Positions 10,542 through 24,748 are shown, counted from the stretch's first letter. The stretch: DNA of 64,000 nt from Craspedostauros australis (GCA_026770025.1 JAMXDE010000004.1:2839501-2903500); one strand, 5' to 3'. Made by a program: numbers and translations. The notes: generated from the sequence alone by a model not told the origin.

Positions 10542-12331
10542 ATGGCAATGACCGCCGATGCATCCAACCAAGGTATGGAAATATTCCCTCAGCTGCTGAG
10601 CATGGCAAACACCGCAGCGACGATCGAGACGCAGAATGCCACAATGGCGAGCCCAGATGATACCAGCACGACGGGGTTCGAGTTCGCCAGCAGCTTCATC
10701 GGCATCCACATCGCATCCTCCAACAGGATTGGTCCGCTGCAGCACACTCTGCTGTGGTTGTTCTTCGTGGCGGCCATCGTGGTCGCAACGATACAGGTGC
10801 GCAAGGAGTACAAGATCCTGAAAACCTACAAGCGGCCCGATCCCGCCGATCTGGAAGCATCGTCGGGTGTGAATCATGCCATGGGAGAAAGCGAAGCGCA
10901 AGCCATCCCAGGACCTGCCATTGGCAGCGCTGACATCACGAGGAGCATGGTGAGTTTGATGTAACGATGCGGAAATCACAACAGAGACAGAGACAGACAG
11001 AGAGAGAGTTGCTCACCAAGCTATCGTTGTTGCGTGTGTTGCTGTTGATACTGTCATTGTTTTTGTTATTGGCGGCGTATTGGCAGCGATATTGGCATTG
11101 GCATTGCTCTTGATGCTGCTGCGGATACTACCCAAGCTATCATGTTTTGGTTGTGAGACCACCTGTTCAACTCAATAGGTCACATTTTGTGATGAATGCA
11201 ATGTCATTTTGGGGTCCTCTACCATTTCACAACGGGCAACGCAGATGGTTACGAGCTATCATACCTGTACTCGACGAAAGCCTACTCAATTGGTATTGCG
11301 CTCCAGCTTGCATTGCATTTTGTTATACTCACTTCATACTCTGCCTGGATGCATCAAATATCAACTTGATGAAACATGGTGAACATTGGCGCCGCCACTG
11401 CCATTGTCGTCGTCGTTAACTTCAACATCCGCATTCACATCCACACCTATATCCGCATCCATGCGCTACGCACACTACGCCTCAGTTCCGGAGGATGCTC
11501 TTGGCAGCACTGGTACTGAGAGCTATCGTCTTGCCTTTCCAGGGCATCGCATCCAACCCGCAGCAATTCTGGTTCCAGGTGACTGCAGATACGCTGCCGG
11601 AAATGACGTTCTGCTCCGCTTGGACATTGCTGGTGAAGTTCTTGGTGCAGCTGGTGGGCATCGCTTCCGGTGAATCATCGACGTCTTCATCGCCGACCTT
11701 CGTGATCCAGCTATGCGCATGGGCCATGTACGTCACCTTGGTGATCACAGAAAGGTTCAATCCAACGGGAGGTGGCATGGTGATCTACTGCCTGCTCGCA
11801 TTCATCTACACTGGCCTGTTCGGTCTCAGCGCCTCATCAGGATTCCAGCTGGTCGTCTTTCTGCGACCATCGCTGTCGTTGTCGCGTCACTCGGCGTTGG
11901 CCGTACGACTTGCCGCAACCTGCGTCATCTGCGCCTTCGTGTTTGGCTCGCGCATCATCGGTTTCTGTCTCACCGTCATCGAGGCAGGGCAGGCGGGACC
12001 GTACGGTGTGGCTGCCGCAGCTCCCGACAACAAAGGCTCTTGGCCGTGGTGGTGGAGCTATGGCTGTCTAGAGCTGGTGCCATCTGCGTTGTTCCTCATC
12101 ATGATGCACACTCGCAACCCGGCAGGACGGGGCAACGCCAACGGCGGGAACAGCAACAACAGCACGCCGACTACGACACCTCCATTAGCACGAGGGCAGG
12201 TCCAGGGCTTCCCGCGCACCTCGTCGTACAGTTCCACGTCCAGCGCGGCCAAACGTGAGAGTGCGCAGCTCTTGAGACCTGGCGGGCCAGGCACGTACGG
12301 ATCCACTCTGGCAAGCGGAGGAAGGGATTGA
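10542..12331 (+). CDS. THH1/TOM1/TOM3-like multi-pass membrane protein
   Basis: Two exons, 10542-10949 and 11486-12331, joined in phase 0 across a GT-AG intron (donor ATG/gtgagt, acceptor cctcag/TTC), give about 417 residues. Hydrophobic segments include HTLLWLFFVAAIVVATIQV, MLLAALVLRAIVLPF, WTLLVKFLVQLVGIA, LCAWAMYVTLVI, MVIYCLLAFIYTGLFGL, LAATCVICAFVFGSRIIG and GCLELVPSALFLIMM. The order, the P-E-M-x-F-x-S-A-W-x-L-L-V segment and the final LELVPSAL segment resemble the plant THH1/TOM1/TOM3 domain, seven-helix proteins of the tonoplast and endomembranes. The C-terminal about 70 residues are Ser/Thr/Asn-rich and cytosolic-looking. The first ATG may lie upstream, since the frame is open. Function in algae is unknown. 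Confidence 0.65.
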
Positions 12332-13798
12332 TCTGACAATGATCGGTCATTTCGAAATGAGACACCGATGCTGACATATGCCCGTTGCTCCATTCGCTTC
12401 GATGAGCAAACATGAGCAGATTGGTCCCGCTTGTCTACCTGGGGAATGATCTTCTGCATCGGAGAGATCGACAAAAGCCGGCGTCATCGCCATCGCGGTA
12501 GCGCTCACACAATAGGTGCAGCGCATGCAAGAGCCCTGCGCGGCGCACGTTGGACACCGCATGGCAGGAAGTTCAACATTGTCGATGAGCAGGCAAACCC
12601 CAGGTTTCACTCTCCCAAATGGAGGATTTGGAGATGGAGTGTGCGACCAGCCTACAGTGACAGGTGTCACACATACGAGTACTCTATCCATGTTGCACTT
12701 GAGCAATGTCCAAGTAGAGCACGCTTTATCACAACGAGGTGCGACTCCTCAGAGCGATTCAAGTCACTCACACTGCGACCCAATCCAGATTGGTACCGAT
12801 ACTCCAGTGATGCGTCAAGACCGATGCGCTCTGCACGAGGAGCAGCATCATGTGACGACCATGTGTGGCACATTCGACGGTAGTTTGTGAGCGGGACCGG
12901 TTCCGCAGAGCCACGCACACATGCACACAACATCCGTGGAAAGGCACCCCGCATGCACATGCAATGCCACATGGTGCCAACACAAACACAAACACAAACA
13001 CACAGTGGGGATGATCACTCCTGTCGCCAGCTGCAAAGCGCGGCCGGCTATCCACCCATCCCCTGGTCAGTCAACGAAGGGCATATGATCCAACAGAATA
13101 CTTGCGACATGATGGTGAGCAATTCGGCGGATGGCATTTCATTCATTGCAAGGTGGCATCGATCACTCCGGCCCTGCCTTCCACGTCTCGGGTCCTGCCC
13201 ATGGTGGGCCATTCGCAACTGCCACGCATTCGTAATCACTCCAGAGAGAGAGAGAGAGAGTATGATACGAGCACAATGCACGCTCTCTTCTCTACTCTAC
13301 TCGTACAACCCTCCGACTGTCTGCGATGCCTGCAATTACACGTGGCCTTTTTGATGAACGTCGACATGCGGACTTGCTTCTACGAGCGCAGTACGCATGC
13401 ACACAAATATACTTAACTTCGACAAGCAACGGCTTCAACATCACAGGGTATTAGTAGAGCAGTCCTGTCGTTTGTACGTGTACTTTAGAGTTTGCTTATC
13501 GAGTTGTGCTTGCATGCAGGGTTGATGATAACAACACCATGAGCTATGGTCTATGTCCAGTGCTCCACGCTACGGTGGTCTCATGACGTATTGTTTTCGC
13601 AGTTTCTCCGACGAACCACCGACTGGGTCGACGAACCACCTTGAGAGAAAACCTCCACGTAGAATCATCGTCGTCGTAGTCCTTGTTGATATCATCATCG
13701 CCATCGCCATCGCCATCACCATCGTCATCACCATCACTCTACTCGTAGTGACAACACCATCATGGTGCCGTCCCATCCCGCCTGTGGACAGGCTGCGC
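12332..13798. other. Intergenic region between convergent genes
   Basis: Holds the 3' ends of the THH1/TOM1-like gene (+) and the small membrane protein gene (-). No ORF here has support. It contains an AG dinucleotide run (about 13242-13260) and an ATC/CATCGC repeat (about 13690-13735). Confidence 0.4.
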
Positions 13799-14188
13799 TT
13801 ACATCTCCTCAGCCTTGTAGATGAGCTGGCGTGCGTACCAGGCGATGAAGATCCAAAGGAGGGTGAAGACGGCGAAGTAGATTGCCAGTCCTGGTGTGTC
13901 GAACGGGTTGTCGTCACCCATGACGAATGGAAGGTAGTAGTTGATCGCCACGAGGAGGTGGGAGATGGTGATGATGTGGCGTGGAATGCCGCGTGCTGGC
14001 ACCGCATCGGCGGAGCGCATCCCGATCACGTAGCACGACGTCATGAGAACCGTCGCGAAGGAGATGATGCCGAGATCATAATCCCCGTCGGACATGCCGA
14101 TGGTGTTGAGCACCGCCCATCCCCAGAAGAAGAGGGTGAAGACGAGGAGCGCGATAAAGAAGGTGGTGACGGTGTCGCCTGCGGACAT
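13799..14188 (-). CDS. Small four-helix membrane protein of unknown function
   Basis: A 129-residue protein with ATG at 14188. Four hydrophobic segments are visible: TTFFIALLVFTLFFWGWAVL (about 8-27), LGIISFATVLMTSCYVIGM (39-57), HIITISHLLVAINYYLPFV (71-89) and LAIYFAVFTLLWIFIAWYA (101-119). Short charged loops lie between them, with an acidic segment GMSDGDYDL after helix 1 and MGDDNPFDTPG after helix 3. The end (YARQLIYKAEEM) is charged. The regular spacing of hydrophobic segments and the clean start argue that it is real. No family recognised; no targeting presequence beyond helix 1. The overlapping plus-strand ORF (13553-14293) is its shadow. Confidence 0.6.
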   Translation of the reverse strand: MSAGDTVTTFFIALLVFTLFFWGWAVLNTIGMSDGDYDLGIISFATVLMTSCYVIGMRSADAVPARGIPRHIITISHLLVAINYYLPFVMGDDNPFDTPGLAIYFAVFTLLWIFIAWYARQLIYKAEEM

Positions 14189-15043
14189 CTTGTCTATGTT
14201 TCTTGTTGGCTGTTGGGGCGCTGGCTGGGAGCTGGTTGGATCCTGACTGCTGTGTTGATGGCGGCTGAGATCGTGATCTTTTTGGATTTATGATCCACAC
14301 TCCACCGCGCTGGTTCGTCTCTCTCTGTTTGCCAGTGTCATCACGCCCACTCTCGAGGTGTCAACCCATCGAGTAGCGATCTTTGGCGTCTGTCTCTTTC
14401 TGTTGTGTGTTCGCTTCTTTCCCTACCACGCTGGTTCTCCCTCTCTGCACCGCGCAGCTCTTGTTGGGGAAGACGTCTACATTCCTGGTCTACCTGTGGT
14501 TTCGTCAATACCCGACGACGGACGGACTAGGCAACCAGAGCCAACCGAGACGACACGACACGGTGCCAACTCAACAGCAGCACCGCAGCAACAACACATG
14601 ACAGCAACAACAGAGAGACCAAACAAACAACATAAAAATCAATTGTAACTAGCTGATTTTCCAATGATACGATCACACAGCATCATCGCCTGGAACTGTC
14701 CTAGGGCTCAAAGCCGGGTAGAGACCGGCGAGGACGCTGTTGTTTCAACAGCTCTTTCCTTTGGTGTGTCCTCAGGCATGCGTGGCGCACAAGAGAGGAG
14801 CGTCCACGCTGGAATGTCCTGAGAGACTATTCCAGATTCGTCATCGTGATCTGTGCGGTCTTTGTCGTTCCGCAACATGCTCATTTCAAAAATAATTTTA
14901 TTGGGTCTATTTCAGTACATTTCCACGAAAGGCGAAATGCTGCGACTAAACCCGAGAAGCACACCTCTTGTTTCCCCCCATAACAAATGTGCCATAACAT
15001 GAGCAAGGTACACCTGTGGTGGTTTTGCTAGCACAAACCCAAG
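14189..15043. other. Divergent intergenic spacer
   Basis: Separates the divergent membrane-protein (-) and F-box-like (+) genes and should hold both promoters. No ORF is supported. Confidence 0.45.
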
Positions 15044-17035
15044 ATGGCATCGACAAGACATGTCCAAAAGCCTAAACGGCCGCGACCCACCGAGTTGGAC
15101 CGCTTGGTAGGCCTGTGGGATGCAGTGCAAGATGATGATGGTGGTGGAGGTGGAGGTGGAGGTGGGGGCCGTGGTGGGACGATCTGTGGCAATGGTGCAT
15201 CGGCAGCCACGAGGGGACCGGTACTATGGCATGAGGCAAGCACCAACATGAAGCCTGACACTGGTACTGGCACTGACACTGACAGTGGAATTTACAGCAA
15301 CAGTGACACTGATACTTGCGCTGACATTGAGACAGACAATGGTAGCGATGAGAACATGGGCAAAAAGGTCACGGCTCTTCATTCTCCAATGATCCACCAT
15401 GGCGGTCGTCCCACAACAAGACTGCACGAACAGCCTGAGGGTGTGCATGCATCTGTCTCAACGAATGGACCTTCGAAGCTGCAAAACCATACCAATGGCA
15501 ATGGCAATCACCATGACAATGACAGCCCCAATGGCAATGGCAACGTTCATCATGTTGACCACAACCATTGCGCACATCTGACAATGACAACGACAACACC
15601 ACCAATAACATCCACAGCAGTACCCACAAGACAAACAACAACAGCAATGGCGACATCAGGAGACATGGTCTTTCAGATCTTCCTCTCCCATGGCTCCGGC
15701 TTTTGTGACTTTCGCACTCTCATGCGATGCCGCCTCACCAGCAAGACAGTGTTCCACAACGTCTCGTGGACCATCGTCGAGAGTAGCATCTGCAAGTACT
15801 TCCTCCTGACCAATGACATCAAGCAAGCCGCTGATCATGCCATCCTTGGAGGTTGGCGGGGATTCATCGACTTCTTGATCCACATTGGCCACGAGATCCA
15901 GTCTTCCTTCGCGAAGCTTGGCATCCACTGCCCACCGAAGCTCTACCGTGCTGCGATGGCCCAACAAGCAATCCGTCGCGTGGACGGCTCACCGCACCCG
16001 CTGCTGTTTGACGACATGTGGTCCATCATCGACGGCCCTCCCTTGGCTAAATGGTGGCATGAGGTGTGCCACAAGTTCCCTCATCTTGTTGACGTCGATG
16101 ATGACGACGACGACGAGGAGGAGGAGACGGAAGAGGCAGTCGAACCTTCATCTGAAGCTGTGGAAACCGGGGCAAATGGCGAACAACGGCCAAATCAAGA
16201 CCAAGTGAACGATCAGAACAAGGACAGGCACAGGCACAAACAGAAAGCCTATCCCCAACACAAGGGCAAGAACAATTCAGACAGCGAGGCAAACAAGGCA
16301 GGCAAGACCAAGAGCACGCAAGAAGACAGCGCTCCATCCAGTCTTGCTTCGTCCTCGGCTCGCCCCACAGCGAGTGCTCCAAGAATGGGATACAAGCCAC
16401 GCAAGCCCACAGTTGAGCTATGCTTCGGCCCCCCGAGGGATTACGAGCGGCACATCGTCTGTCAGAATGGCTGGCTTCGACTTCCAAGAAGCGAGGGCTA
16501 CCACGATGATGCTGTCCGTTCGCTTCTCTCCCGTCATGTGGTCTGGGTGGCGCAGAATGCCAAGGAGGGATCACTGCGCCGTGAGCTTGCCGCAAGTGGT
16601 GAATATCCCTATGTGTTCATCGCCCAGGATGGGACTGACTCCTACACCGCCCACTGGGTGCTGGCCTTAGACGACGAGGACCGTGCGTCCTGCAAGTACC
16701 TCTTCCCATACGTCCTACCAACCGAAGACAGCCCGTTCAAGGATACGGAGCATGGGTCGAACCTGAGCAAGTGGCTCGTTGCAAGCCCGTGCGAGGTTCT
16801 GTGCGAATGGAAGGTAAGAGCCACGCGGGTGTCAACCGTACTAGGTTGGTCTACCATGGCGAAAGCGACAGGCATTCAGCCGTTCGCGAAGGAGTTCGAT
16901 TTCAACGAATCCAAGGCGAGGCTGGAGGAGGACAACCAGCTTCAGCTTGGCCAGCCATCGTGGCCCAATTCGCTGGAAGATGCAGCCAACGTATTAGCGT
17001 ACTGCAAGAAGATGGAACTGTTGTATCCAAATTAG
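15044..17035 (+). CDS. F-box-like protein with low-complexity linkers
   Basis: A single-exon 663-residue ORF with a clean ATG. Residues about 35-45 are a Gly run. Residues 60-205 are rich in Asp/Thr/Asn/His repeats (GTGTDTDSG, NGNGN, HHDN) and probably disordered. Residues about 206-245 (GDMVFQIFLSHGSGFCDFRT then LMRCRLTSKTVFHNVSW) fit an F-box: hydrophobic first helix, a D-hydrophobic-x-x-hydrophobic turn, then a CR-x-x-x-K/T-x-F helix. In F-box proteins this binds Skp1 and the rest recruits the ubiquitination substrate. An Asp/Glu run (VDDDDDDEEEETEE) and a charged linker precede a compact C-terminal domain (about 475-663, WLRLPRSEGYHDDAV...) that I do not recognise. A GTAAGA at 16812 could act as a donor, but the frame continues sensibly through it. 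Confidence 0.6.
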   Translation: MASTRHVQKPKRPRPTELDRLVGLWDAVQDDDGGGGGGGGGGRGGTICGNGASAATRGPVLWHEASTNMKPDTGTGTDTDSGIYSNSDTDTCADIETDNGSDENMGKKVTALHSPMIHHGGRPTTRLHEQPEGVHASVSTNGPSKLQNHTNGNGNHHDNDSPNGNGNVHHVDHNHCAHLTMTTTTPPITSTAVPTRQTTTAMATSGDMVFQIFLSHGSGFCDFRTLMRCRLTSKTVFHNVSWTIVESSICKYFLLTNDIKQAADHAILGGWRGFIDFLIHIGHEIQSSFAKLGIHCPPKLYRAAMAQQAIRRVDGSPHPLLFDDMWSIIDGPPLAKWWHEVCHKFPHLVDVDDDDDDEEEETEEAVEPSSEAVETGANGEQRPNQDQVNDQNKDRHRHKQKAYPQHKGKNNSDSEANKAGKTKSTQEDSAPSSLASSSARPTASAPRMGYKPRKPTVELCFGPPRDYERHIVCQNGWLRLPRSEGYHDDAVRSLLSRHVVWVAQNAKEGSLRRELAASGEYPYVFIAQDGTDSYTAHWVLALDDEDRASCKYLFPYVLPTEDSPFKDTEHGSNLSKWLVASPCEVLCEWKVRATRVSTVLGWSTMAKATGIQPFAKEFDFNESKARLEEDNQLQLGQPSWPNSLEDAANVLAYCKKMELLYPN

Positions 17036-19779
17036 CACCGGGCAGCAGCGCCCTAACAACAACAGCATCATCGGTGGTATAGTACTAACGAGTGGTGCAT
17101 AGTCCTCCAACAAAATGGAACTACTATACTCTACTCCATCCATATTGGCGTTGAGAAACAAGAAGCAATTGAGGGTGGTGATGGTAGACGCATCATTGAC
17201 GGTATGTACGGCAAGGCATCGAAAACAGTAATTAGTGGCGCTAACATATGGGCTTGCTGCAAGAAGAAGACGAAAGTGCTGTGAAGCACCTTGTGTGGGT
17301 TGGCACCGGGTGACGGCAGGAGTAGCAGCAGCAGCAGCAGCGTAATGGTGGTGGTAACCACACCATCGGCGGCAAGATGAGGCGTTGGAGGCAGTGAAAA
17401 TGGTACCAAAACCAACAGCGGTGAATGAGAGTGGTGGCGGGAGCACAGAACACCCAGCCATCCAAGGTAAGCCCATTTTCCAGCGTTGAAGTTGCTGGAA
17501 TCTAAGTGCCGTCCTTCCAGGATTGTGTGTCTCGAACAACAACATCTGCCAGTCGCACTGCGGGAACAGCGATATCCAATTCAGCTTCAACAACAACCAT
17601 CTACCCATCCAACTTTGGCTGCGCTCACATCTGCTCCATCCGAAATATGGCCTTCTTTGCCCCCTCTCCATCATGAAGTCGTGGAATGCAAAATACCATG
17701 CAGTAACATGCCAATGCTTCCACCGCAGCATTCTGCGTTGCTCTACTCGAACACATTGCGGTGCTTCATGGCGGAGGATGGACCACACTCTCCCGCATAT
17801 GATTTGTACTGCAGTGTATTGAGCATCGACAGGTGAACCATTCGATCAGAAACGCCGCCTTCGACAGGGTCTGATACGTACATCCATGCGGCATGCTGCG
17901 CAATTGCCATGCAAAGTTCGAACAGGAACGTGTGAGCACATCAGCAATGGAATCAAGCAAGCAAGACTGCGGGATGCATCCAATGCAGGTTCATCCCTCA
18001 TCGGGTATGATGTACACTACTCTCCCCGACTGTGTGGCCGTACTCCGCATCATCGACCACCTCCATCACACTTGTATGGAGAAGGAAACAAGAGCCTATG
18101 ATGCCCTTGGGTGGTCTCTGGTCGATTCCATGGTGGCGTCCCACTCTCAAGTAGGTGGCGCAAGCAGACCAGGGCAAGGCCTCAGCGGAAACCGAGCCAA
18201 ACCAAACCAAAGAAAAACACCATGAGAGAATTGCGTGCATTTCCAGCACTACATCATATTGCGGTGCGATGACGCCATTGCACCGCTCATGATCCCTGGT
18301 TAGTTCCGCACCTGGTCATCACGTTGTGGTGTGGTCTGGTCTGGTGGGTGTGGTATCATAGTCTTACAAACATGAACAGGCTTTACCATCGCCCTCCAGT
18401 CGAGGCATGGATGGCTGCGGCACGGTGAGAACGGCATGGTATTGTATCATAGAATACTTGCGTGCTTACCACACCAATACGCGTCAGCCAAGGTTTCTTG
18501 TTCGTCCGGTACGAATACTCGGACGGGGAACAGCACACTCGTACGGATACATGTCCATACCAGCACGCCAATTGTGATTCCTTAATTGGCACGGGTTGGC
18601 ACAACTGTGGCTCATCGCAACATCACTTTTTTCGCCATGGTCGCGGCGAGAGCATGGCAGCCGCGAACAGGACCTCCGAAAGTGGATTGTCGGCTTGGGA
18701 GGACAGATACCCGGAGTCCATCACAGTTGCTTGCTCGAGAGATGCAGGCAACCAACTCAGCTGGATGAGAGAACTGCAGGATTCGGCAGGTTGCGGCCTG
18801 GGACGTTCGTATTCACCGTACGCTGTACCATGCTCCATGCGCTCCGTAAGCTTACGGAGCACTCTACGTATGTGTACATGGAGTCGTCGGTCCCTGGATC
18901 TATCTCTGTGCGCGGCGACTCAGATTGTAGATATATCTAAACCGAGTCGATGTCGAGTTACCAATGTGCGAGTATACCAATACCGAGCATGTGTACGAAT
19001 CTCAGCATGTGCAACAATGTCAATGGGAAAGGCTCCGTGAAGGTATTCCAGTATCTCTGCAGCAACACAGGGTCCGAGGAGAGTGAGGGAAGTGGCGCCG
19101 GAAGATGGAAGAGGAGAAATGGTTCTACGCGTGTGTGTGGTATGGTGGGTATTCATGCATTCACGAGTGCCTCGGCGTGTGTGTGCATCGCCTCATCGTC
19201 GTTGCGATGGGAATGGAACATGTGAGCATCATGTGTGCGGTGCGCAGCGTTGTATGTTGATCGTCCGCAACATGTGAAAAGCCGAATGCATGGTACCTGC
19301 ATGATGCGAGTAAGGACGATGTCGTTGAAGTATTGCGCGAGTATTGGGCAAGCAACAAAAGCTCATTTTCTGCAGTGGAGGTGGCATGAAGAAACTAGAG
19401 GGAGCGAATGAGAGACGAATCGACCAACACGACCGAACCTTTCTGTGCGGGTGGAGTACCATGGGCGTTCGCTGCTGGTTACGGCCACGGTCTCCACCTG
19501 GATCGCCGTGCCGACTTCCAACTATTAGTCACAAGCAAACTCTATTGCGCGTCCACGCGCATGGAGGCTCCTGAATACGAATGGGGGTGTGGGTGTTTAC
19601 TTTTGTTTTTAGTAGTTGTTGCTGCATGATGCTCCGCTTTGTCCACCGTTTCGTGGGCGCGGTTGGCTCACGTGCCATGCCATCGTGAGGTGCTGAAATC
19701 TCCAGAGACGCAGCGGTCCGAGTGTTTGGCTGGCAAGGACGCAAGCGGACGTCCCAGAGCGAGAAGCAGCGCACGGCTC
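17036..19779. other. Long region without a supported gene
   Basis: Only short overlapping ORFs are found (e.g. 18462-19040 plus, 16994-17788 minus) and none has a domain or targeting signal. It holds the 3' ends of the F-box-like gene (+) and of the ubiquitin-L40 gene (-), which converge. It contains a CAG/TGC trinucleotide run near 17322-17342 and a perfect 20-bp palindrome at 18841-18860. Confidence 0.4.
18841..18860. repeat. Perfect 20-bp palindrome
   Basis: GCTCCGTAAGCTTACGGAGC is identical to its reverse complement over all 20 bases. It lies in a gene-poor stretch with no neighbouring ORF that would explain it. Confidence 0.9.
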
Positions 19780-21471
<1,692 letters not shown>

Positions 21472-24252
21472 ATGCGGGCATCAGCAATGCGATCGCCATG
21501 GCTGTCATTGACGGTGATGCAACTGGTGCTTACCGCACTGCTCCCCATCGCCAATGCTTTCGCTCCTTCGTTGTCACAGCCATACATCCAGCATCAATCA
21601 TCGTGCGACAATGGCCAGTCGTCGGTGGCAGCATCAGGTGGAGCGATGCAAGCATACGAGTATCCGTCTCAACCATGTTCTTGGTCGCGCCCATCGGTAG
21701 CCCTTTCCATGGCAGACAAGGTGGAAGAGTTTCGCCGTGGCATCAACTACGAAACCAGCAGCGCCGACAAGATTCAAAACGATCACAACGTAAGTCGTGC
21801 GTTTCATACTGCTGCTGCTCCTCTTCTCATTGCTGCTTGCCCATCGGTGCGAGCATGGCTGCATGATCTGCAAGTGCGTGTTCGTGCATTGGATGCGGAG
21901 AGCAGCAAGTGCTGACTGTCATTGGTCGTCATCGTACGATCTCATATTTGGTCGAAGGCATCCGCTCGCACAATCTGTGTTTCTCATATTCTCCTTCCGT
22001 CTTGGTTCGCTTCATTTGATTTATTTTATCTTGAATTGCATTTGAATCGCATTGGATGGCATTGCATTGCAATGGGTGGTGAATCTCCGTACGCGCTTGC
22101 ATCCCCATCCCCATCTCCAATCACGCTAACATACAGGTGCTCGACGTCGCAATGAAATTTGGTGGATCGTCCTTGGCTAATCACGAGCGTGTGGACCATG
22201 TCGCCAAGCTCATTCAGGGTCAGTTGGAAAAAGGGTACCGCCCGAGAGCAGTTGTGTGCTCTGCAATGGGCAAGACAACCAACAACCTGCTGAGCGCGGG
22301 AGAATCGGCATTGCTTGGTACGTGAACCTAACACAGTTTGTGTATCCGAGTACATGCGGCAATGCTGTGCGTCGGTGTGGGTGCATGGTATCTTTCATTG
22401 CATCGTCTGGCTGTATCTGCACACTTCCGAAACACACAATGCAGCGCAATGCAACGTAATGCAGTTCTACCTTGTATGCTTTGCGGCGCATCGTCTTATC
22501 GTCGACACGAGTGCTGCGCGAATTTCTCACATTGTACCGATGCGATCACCCCACTGCTTACATTGCATTGTATTGTATTGCGTTGCATTGCATTGCATGG
22601 CATGGCATGGCATGGCATGGCATGGCATGGCATTCATATCCTCTTAAACTCAATCGCCCACTGCGGAATGTAGATGGGAAAGTCGCCATCGATACCATAC
22701 GGGCGCTACACGAAGAGACGATGGATGAGTTTGATTTTGGCGACGAAGAAACGTGCCCCACGCGACAAGCAGTCCATGGATTGCTGAACGAATGTGAGGA
22801 ACTGCTCAATGGCGTCCGCATGATTCAAGAGCTGTCGCCCAAATCCCTGGATCAGCTCGTGAGCTATGGCGAACGTTGCAGCGTCCGCATCATGGCCGAA
22901 CGATTGAATCAGCTTGGCGTTCGAGCGGAGGCGTTCGATGCATGGGACGTGGGCATCCAGACGGACTCCAAGTTCGGTGATGCGAAGCTTGTGTCTGGAT
23001 ACGAGACAAGCGTCAAGAAGGCATTCGATCGCATCGATGTCAACACGGTGGCGGTGGTCACAGGCTTCATCGGACATGAGCCAAAGGGGAGGATCACGAC
23101 GTTGGGACGTGGTGGCTCTGACCTCACGGCCACCGCCATCGGCGCGTCGTTGCAGCTGGATGAAATCCAGGTGTGGAAGGACGTCGATGGCATCCTCACC
23201 AGTGATCCGCGCATGGTCAAGACGGCCAAACCTGTGGAGTGCGTGAGCTTTGAGGAGGCATCCGAATTGGCCTATTTCGGTGCACAGGTGCTGCATCCCA
23301 TTGCCATGCGCCCGGCCATGAAGTATGATATCCCAGTTCGAGTCAAGAACTCGTATAATCCCAATGCGAAAGGAACCATCATCCAGAAGCGTCTACCCGA
23401 GAAGGACAAAGGGCGGTTGGTAAGTGCACATTTCAGGGTGGAGGCCGCTGGGAGAGGAACCTGGAACGGGAACCTGGGGCATGTAAAATGGTCCTCCATT
23501 GGGCAGTACTTGGCGTGCCTCTTCGCGATTACTTTCCCTTCTACATGGCCGTGCCAGTTTCGAGGCATGCAAACGCCTGCTATCTTGCACTGCCACACCA
23601 TTGCACCCGCAACCAGCTGACGTTGCACGTGTCTCGTATTCAATTATTCCTTTTGTTTGCGCACGCGCCACATCTTGCATACATACGCACACATACATAT
23701 TATGAATAGGTGACGGCGATCACGTACAAGCGCAATATCAACGTGCTTGACATCACGTCCACACAAATGCTGGGTGCCTACGGCTTCCTGAGCCGGGTAT
23801 TCTCACTGTTCGCCAAGCACAAGCTCTCAGTCGACGTCCTGGCGAGCTCCGAGGTGTCCATCTCGTTGACGCTCGATCAAAAGCAGGATGTGACGGAGGT
23901 GGAGAAGGTCATGGAAGATCTCAGGGATTGCGCCGATGTCACGCGCAAGCGAAACCGCGGAACCATCACGCTGATCGCGGACGTCGAGCGATCGTCCTCC
24001 GTTCTGGCGACCGTGTTTCGCGTCTTTGCCAAGGAGAACATTCAGGTGCAAATGATGTCGCAAGGTGCCAGTAAGGTCAACATCTCTTTCATCATTCACA
24101 ACTCGCAGCTGGAGCAAGCCATTCTGAGTTTGCATCAATGTTTCTTCGATGACGAGTATTCCGTGGCCCCCCTCGGCTACGGTGCGGATGGTGTCGATGC
24201 TCTGGCGTCCGTCATTACAGGTACGGATACTCTGGTCCATGGCGAGGCCTGA
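21472..24252 (+). CDS. Plastid-targeted monofunctional aspartokinase (aspartate kinase), four exons
   Basis: Exons 21472-21789, 22137-22317, 22674-23419 and 23710-24252 join in frame through GT-AG introns (donors GTAAGT, GTACGT, GTAAGT) into about 595 residues. The enzyme phosphorylates aspartate (EC 2.7.2.4), the first step to lysine, threonine and methionine. The signal peptide ends in LLPIANAFAPS, a clear ASAFAP motif, so it acts in the plastid stroma. The kinase core starts KFGGSSLA (residues 113-120) and contains GRITTLGRGGSDLTATAIGA. FGAQVLHPIAMRPA and NPNAKGTII follow in the usual places. The last exon holds two ACT domains (LDITSTQMLGAYGFLSRVFS and ERSSSVLATVFRVFAKENIQ) that normally bind lysine or threonine for feedback inhibition. 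No homoserine dehydrogenase domain follows, so it is not the bifunctional form. The start at 21472 is chosen for the signal peptide; ATG 21487 is an alternative. Confidence 0.95.
22561..22634. repeat. GCATT/GCATG pentanucleotide tract in aspartokinase intron 2
   Basis: Units of five (CATTG, TATTG, then CATGG at least seven times) fill the intron up to about 40 bp before the acceptor at 22673. Confidence 0.85.
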
Positions 24253-24748
24253 TGCCAACGTGCAGGGACGTATGGTGCTCGCGGGAGCACTGCCCGTACT
24301 GACATTGCGCAGCTCTCTGTGAGTAGAGATTAGAAAGATGCTATGCATACCATACATACCATGACCACAGGTACAGGAAGTGACTTCCATCATACGTTTA
24401 CATAGCAGTGGATATTTTATGTAAGCCCTGACGTTGTCAAGTGCACGATGACGAAGCCAACAAATTTAGAAAGGAACACGGTTAGTGTTCCATGGCCCTC
24501 ATCTTACGTTCATGCGTTGCGTTGCGGGGAATGATGTGTCAGTTCCGTGCATTGTGGCATGATGGGCAGATGCTCAGTCGTTTCGGCCGATGGAATGAAT
24601 TGGATTGGGTTTCATTTGGTTCAGGTCATGGTGTGGCATGGTATGGCGTGGTGGAGCGGCACACTGTCAGAGGTGTACCCGTAGCATGTGTGTGGACTGC
24701 TCGCGTGCTGAAGTCTATTATACGTCCCATACACCGTCCGTTACTCGC
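24253..24748. other. Spacer between convergent genes
   Basis: Separates the 3' ends of aspartokinase (+) and the phosphate carrier (-). No supported ORF. Confidence 0.5.

Noticed and set aside
13553-14293. 246-codon plus-strand ORF
   Set aside because: Shadow of the small membrane protein at 13799-14188, whose hydrophobic pattern is far more convincing.
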